NCBI GenBank assembly: GCA_046318675.1
Contig: JBKCUA010000002.1
Coordinates: 54,860 to 118,859 of the forward strand
Direction: 5' to 3'
Source of the DNA: JBKCUA01 sp046318675
GTDB lineage: Bacteria; Pseudomonadota; Alphaproteobacteria; JAJTHO01
Length of the DNA stretch: 64,000 nucleotides
In this document: positions 61,599-64,000 of the stretch, in pieces
How the letters are laid out: each line of letters opens with the position of its first letter
Position numbering within the stretch: position 1 is the first letter of the stretch
Notes under the pieces: generated by a model
What the model was told of the DNA's origin: nothing
Seen by the model: the letters and a program-made list of their open reading frames with translations, nothing else
The model's database searches: none
Made by a program: the position numbers and the translations under genes

Positions 61599-62072
61599 TT
61601 AGGCGATCTCCTGCATCGGGAAGGAAACAATTTTTTTTGCAGGGCTAACGTCACGGTGAACATTACGGTGCAGAACATCGGCAATGGTAACGGTGGAAAG
61701 ATAATGCTGAATATGGTTCCCTAATTCTTCCCATAAATCGTGTGTTATGCAACGGCTGCCCGATAGCATACAGCCTTTGGGCGACCCTGCCCCCTTGCAC
61801 CGGGTGACTCGGAGATTTTCCTCTGCCGCTGTCACGATATCCCCAACCTTTGTGTTTTCTGCACCGTGGGTGAGGGTATATCCGCCTCCGGGGCCACGCA
61901 TACTACGAACCAACCCCGCACGGCGAAGCCTAGCAAACAACTGTTCAAGATACGATAAAGAGATATTTTGGCGCAGTGATATATCCGTGAGCGTTACCGG
62001 TTTTCCCTTGCCGTGCAGGCCAAGATCAACCAACGCCATGACGGCATAGCGGCCTTTGGTACTTAGTCTCAT
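61599..62072 (-). CDS. iscR: IscR, Rrf2-family Fe-S cluster regulator
   Basis: 157 aa. Winged-helix start MRLSTKGRYAVMALVDLGL, ISLSYLEQLFARLRRAGLVRSMRGPGGGY. Cluster cysteines are C92, C101 and C108, so the spacing (8 and 6 residues between) is wider than in E. coli IscR (92, 98, 104). A type 1 IscR-like site lies upstream of the operon at 62824-62848, consistent with autoregulation. Its ATG overlaps the cysE stop. Confidence 0.93.
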   Translation of the reverse strand: MRLSTKGRYAVMALVDLGLHGKGKPVTLTDISLRQNISLSYLEQLFARLRRAGLVRSMRGPGGGYTLTHGAENTKVGDIVTAAEENLRVTRCKGAGSPKGCMLSGSRCITHDLWEELGNHIQHYLSTVTIADVLHRNVHRDVSPAKKIVSFPMQEIA

Positions 62073-62770
62073 GATGCCTCCCGTTCATTGGACGGTTTCT
62101 GTTCGGCTTTGATTTGGGCTAAGGCGGCTTTGAGGCGCGCGACTTCATCACAAAGAGATTCGATAGCCTTTCCAACAGGATCATCGCTGGCATCGGCGGC
62201 GTAAGCCGTGAAGCAATCTTTGTTGGAGGTGATAATTTGCCCCGGTACGCCAACCACTGTTGAACCGGCGGGGGTGTCGTGAAGAACAACAGCATTAGCC
62301 CCAATCCGGGTATTATCGCCGATGGTAATGGGACCAAGGATATGACTTCCCGCGCCGGCAATAACACCGTTTTTTAAGGTTGGATGCCGCTTTGCCTTAA
62401 TATTGGCGGTACCGCCGAGGGTCACGCCATGATACAAGGTCACATCATCGCCAATTTCTGAAGTCTCGCCAATGACAACGCCCATGCCGTGGTCAATAAA
62501 AAAACGCTTGCCAATAACTGCGCCGGGATGAATCTCAATACCTGTTAAAAAACGACTAAACCATGTAATAACAATAGCAACAGGCTTTAGGTGATGCGTC
62601 CAGCACCAATGGGCAATGCGGTATAAGAATAAGGCATGAACGCCGGGATAAACCAAGGCAATGTGCAGGTTTGACCGCGCTGCGGGATCGCGGCGGCGTA
62701 CGGAATCAAGGTAATCAACTAAAGTTTTCACGGGCAGGGTGCTCAACAAGATTGTTTTCGTACCGGACAA
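62069..62770 (-). CDS. cysE: Serine O-acetyltransferase
   Basis: 233 aa. Helical N-terminal region, then left-handed beta-helix hexapeptide repeats: GIEIHPGAVIGKRFFIDHGMGVVIGETSEIGDDVTLYHGVTLGG and GAGSHILGPITIGDNTRIGANAVVL. It makes O-acetylserine for cysteine synthesis. As first gene of the operon cysE-iscR-nifS-iscS-iscU-iscA, it ties cysteine supply to cluster assembly under one promoter. Confidence 0.94.
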   Translation of the reverse strand: MSGTKTILLSTLPVKTLVDYLDSVRRRDPAARSNLHIALVYPGVHALFLYRIAHWCWTHHLKPVAIVITWFSRFLTGIEIHPGAVIGKRFFIDHGMGVVIGETSEIGDDVTLYHGVTLGGTANIKAKRHPTLKNGVIAGAGSHILGPITIGDNTRIGANAVVLHDTPAGSTVVGVPGQIITSNKDCFTAYAADASDDPVGKAIESLCDEVARLKAALAQIKAEQKPSNEREAS

Positions 62771-62823
62771 TGTGCTAAGCAGCCGTCTGCTTTGCTCAAT
62801 GCTGATAACGCCTGTAGGTTTTC

Positions 62824-62848
62824 ATACCCGACTGAAAAAGTCAAGTAT
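62824..62848. promoter_or_regulatory. IscR type 1-like binding site
   Basis: The 25-bp near-palindrome has half sites ATACCCGACT (62824-62833) and AGTCAAGTAT (62839-62848) around a GAAAA core. It agrees with 24 of 25 positions of the published type 1 pattern ATASYYGACT-RWWWY-AGTCRRSTAT. It lies 54 bp upstream of cysE and 55 bp upstream of the divergent hydrolase gene, and may control both. A TATACT hexamer on the cysE strand overlaps its edge. Confidence 0.75.
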
Positions 62849-62902
62849 AGGTGATAACATTCGCAAAGGCTTTTGTTTTTATTGTATTATGGGGGGTATG
62901 TA

Positions 62903-63556
62903 ATGCCTGAAGTTATCATCAATGGCCCAGTAGGACGCCTTGAAGGTCGGTATCAACCGGCAAGCAATCGCCAGTCACCTATTGCTCTTGTACTTCATCC
63001 GCACCCTAATCCTGATGATAATCCCGCTAATCGCGGCACAATGAACAACAAGGTGGTATATGTGCTTTATCATGCGTTGGTTCAAGCTGGTTATTCTGTG
63101 CTGCGTTTTAATTTTCGCGGCGTCGGCAAAAGCCAGGGCGAATACGGTAAAGGTGAGGGTGAACTTGCCGACGCGGCGGCGGCACTGGATTGGGTGCAGC
63201 AGCAAAATCGGGATGCCCCGCGCACGTTAATTGCCGGGTTTTCCTTTGGGGCGTGGATTGGGATGCAATTGCTGATGCGCAGGCCAGAAATTGACAACTT
63301 TATTTCTGTTGCCCCGCCTGCCAATAAATATGATTTTAGTTTTCTTGCCCCTTGTCCATCGTCGGGATTAATAATTACCGGGGATAAGGATGAGATTGTA
63401 ACAGAGTCATCCGTGCGGCAATTGGCGCAAAAAATCAGCAAGCAAAAAGATATCCGCATTGATTACACAGTTGTACCGGGTGTTGATCATTTTTTTAGTG
63501 GTCAGTTGGACGTTTTAGTTCGTCACGTGGATGGCTATCTGAAGAAAATAGCTTAG
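62903..63556 (+). CDS. Alpha/beta hydrolase (COG2945-like)
   Basis: 217 aa from ATG at 62903 (MPEVIINGPVGRLEGRYQ). Alpha/beta-hydrolase blocks: ALVLHPHPNPDDNPANRGTMNNKVVYVLYHALVQAGYSVLRFNFRGVGKSQGEY, a nucleophile elbow IAGFSFGAWIGMQL with Ser in GFSFG, GDKDEIV for the Asp and GVDHFF for the His. Substrate unknown. In many alphaproteobacteria it stands next to the isc genes, and here it shares the IscR-like intergenic region with cysE. Confidence 0.87.
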   Translation: MPEVIINGPVGRLEGRYQPASNRQSPIALVLHPHPNPDDNPANRGTMNNKVVYVLYHALVQAGYSVLRFNFRGVGKSQGEYGKGEGELADAAAALDWVQQQNRDAPRTLIAGFSFGAWIGMQLLMRRPEIDNFISVAPPANKYDFSFLAPCPSSGLIITGDKDEIVTESSVRQLAQKISKQKDIRIDYTVVPGVDHFFSGQLDVLVRHVDGYLKKIA

Positions 63557-63563
63557 ATGGATT

Positions 63564-63702
63564 TATAGCTGGTTTCATAATTAAAAGTATACTTGCAACC
63601 AGCGCACGGCACAAAGTGCCGCGTCCGAATGGACGAACAAAAATAACTTATAGCGCGCTGAAGAATTTTTAAAGTCTACTGTTAATTGGGCAACGCGCTA
63701 TA
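63564..63702 (-). repeat. 139-bp multi-hairpin dispersed element, copy 3 (diverged, inverted)
   Basis: Reverse orientation to copies 1 and 2. The loop of the first hairpin has diverged, but the TATAGCGCG/CGCGCTATA stem is intact. The second stem reads CGTCC-ATTC-GGACG in place of CGGCC-ATTC-GGCCG, a paired change that keeps the helix. It starts 7 bp after the hydrolase stop. Confidence 0.88.
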
Positions 63703-63860
63703 GGTCAACACTGGTCTATTTTTTCGTGTACCAGAGTAGGGGCTACTTTATAGAAATGAGACCCGGAGCAAAAAGTGGCTCTTTTCCAAAACGGGTGGGT
63801 GAAAAACGCCTGCCGCTGTCCCATTCTAGGTTATTGCCAGTGCCACAATGGCGTGGTGAT
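63703..63860. other. Spacer between element copies 3 and 4
   Basis: 158 bp with no ORF, promoter or repeat that I can support. It separates two same-orientation copies of the 140-bp element. Confidence 0.5.
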
Positions 63861-64000
63861 TATAGCTGGTTGCACAACTAAAAGTATAGTTGCAACCAGC
63901 GCACGGCACAAAGTGCCGCGGCCGAATGGCCGAACAAAAATAACTTATAGCGCGCTGAAGACTTTATCAATGTCTACCGCTAATTACGCAACGCGCTATA
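63861..64000 (-). repeat. 140-bp multi-hairpin dispersed element, copy 4 (inverted, reaches window end)
   Basis: Full-length copy that begins TATAGCTGG and ends GCGCTATA at the last base of the window. It is closer to copies 1 and 2 than copy 3 is. All four hairpin units are recognisable; the last stem (read on the plus strand as GCTGGTTGCA ... TTGCAACCAGC) is almost perfect. Confidence 0.9.

Noticed and set aside
61598..61684. ATG start of the second desulfurase inside iscR
   Set aside because: Residues before VTERAYLDY have no homology; the GTG with AGGAG upstream fits better.
1..64000. CRISPR array, prophage or complete insertion sequence
   Set aside because: No regularly spaced repeats, no transposase, integrase or phage structural genes seen.

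Overview
The window is a stretch of chromosome from an alphaproteobacterium that looks metabolically competent and Gram-negative. Pointers are the three-gene transhydrogenase (pntAA/pntAB/pntB), the order iscR - two cysteine desulfurases - iscU - iscA, a RibB protein with a degenerate RibA half, a meso-DAP-type MurE (DNPR motif), and genes for siroheme, riboflavin, haem, fatty-acid and NADH-dehydrogenase functions. Genus or order cannot be fixed from the sequence alone. Base composition is patchy: GC-rich housekeeping blocks alternate with AT-richer blocks that include two unrecognised genes.

Layout. 1-4.4 kb (minus): rlmE (partial), an AsmA-family protein, an RluC-type pseudouridine synthase and a DXD glycosyltransferase. 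4.5-12 kb: an iron-uptake pair (cupredoxin + FTR1 permease) behind a Fur-box-like site, a cysG that lacks its first Rossmann strand, and two large unknown helical proteins (416 and 1131 aa). The first unknown lies between two identical 61-bp copies of the FTR1 gene 3' end. 12-17 kb (plus): the front of the division/cell-wall (dcw) cluster, mraZ-rsmH-ftsL-ftsI-murE, with four CCCA boxes at exact 10-bp spacing and an intrinsic terminator upstream of mraZ. The cluster stops after murE beside a 146-bp element with 17-bp inverted ends. 17-21 kb (minus): SPOR protein, argS, prmC. 21-26 kb (plus): ribE, ribB(A), ribH, nusB, an ADP-forming acyl-CoA synthetase. 26-35 kb (minus): DsbA-like protein, accC/accB, asd, rpsP, ubiG, two recently homogenised GT4 glycosyltransferases and an unknown 671-aa protein. 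35-42.5 kb (plus): ftsK and a 1540-aa RTX-like surface protein. 42.5-47.9 kb: tRNA-Arg(UCU), SDR, DUF3833 lipoprotein, yggS, a TMP-synthase-like gene, a CinA-like gene, sfsA, mtaB. 47.9-53.8 kb (minus): nuoJKLMN, separate from the rest of nuo. 53.8-58.2 kb (plus): hemH and the pnt operon, with a small secreted protein antisense to the hemH end. 58.4-63.6 kb: the cysE-iscR-nifS-iscS-iscU-iscA operon behind a near-perfect IscR type 1 site, and a divergent hydrolase gene.

The most unusual structural signal is a dispersed 140-bp element made of consecutive hairpins. There are four copies (25.9, 58.3, 63.6 and 63.9 kb), all intergenic and all beyond gene 3' ends, and one copy carries a compensatory base-pair change in a stem. 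Several genes cooperate in iron and sulfur metabolism: FTR1/cupredoxin import iron, CysG makes siroheme for sulfite reduction, CysE makes O-acetylserine for cysteine, the two desulfurases with IscU/IscA build Fe-S clusters, and complex I, MtaB and possibly HemH use them. No CRISPR array, rRNA operon, complete insertion sequence or integrase gene is visible.
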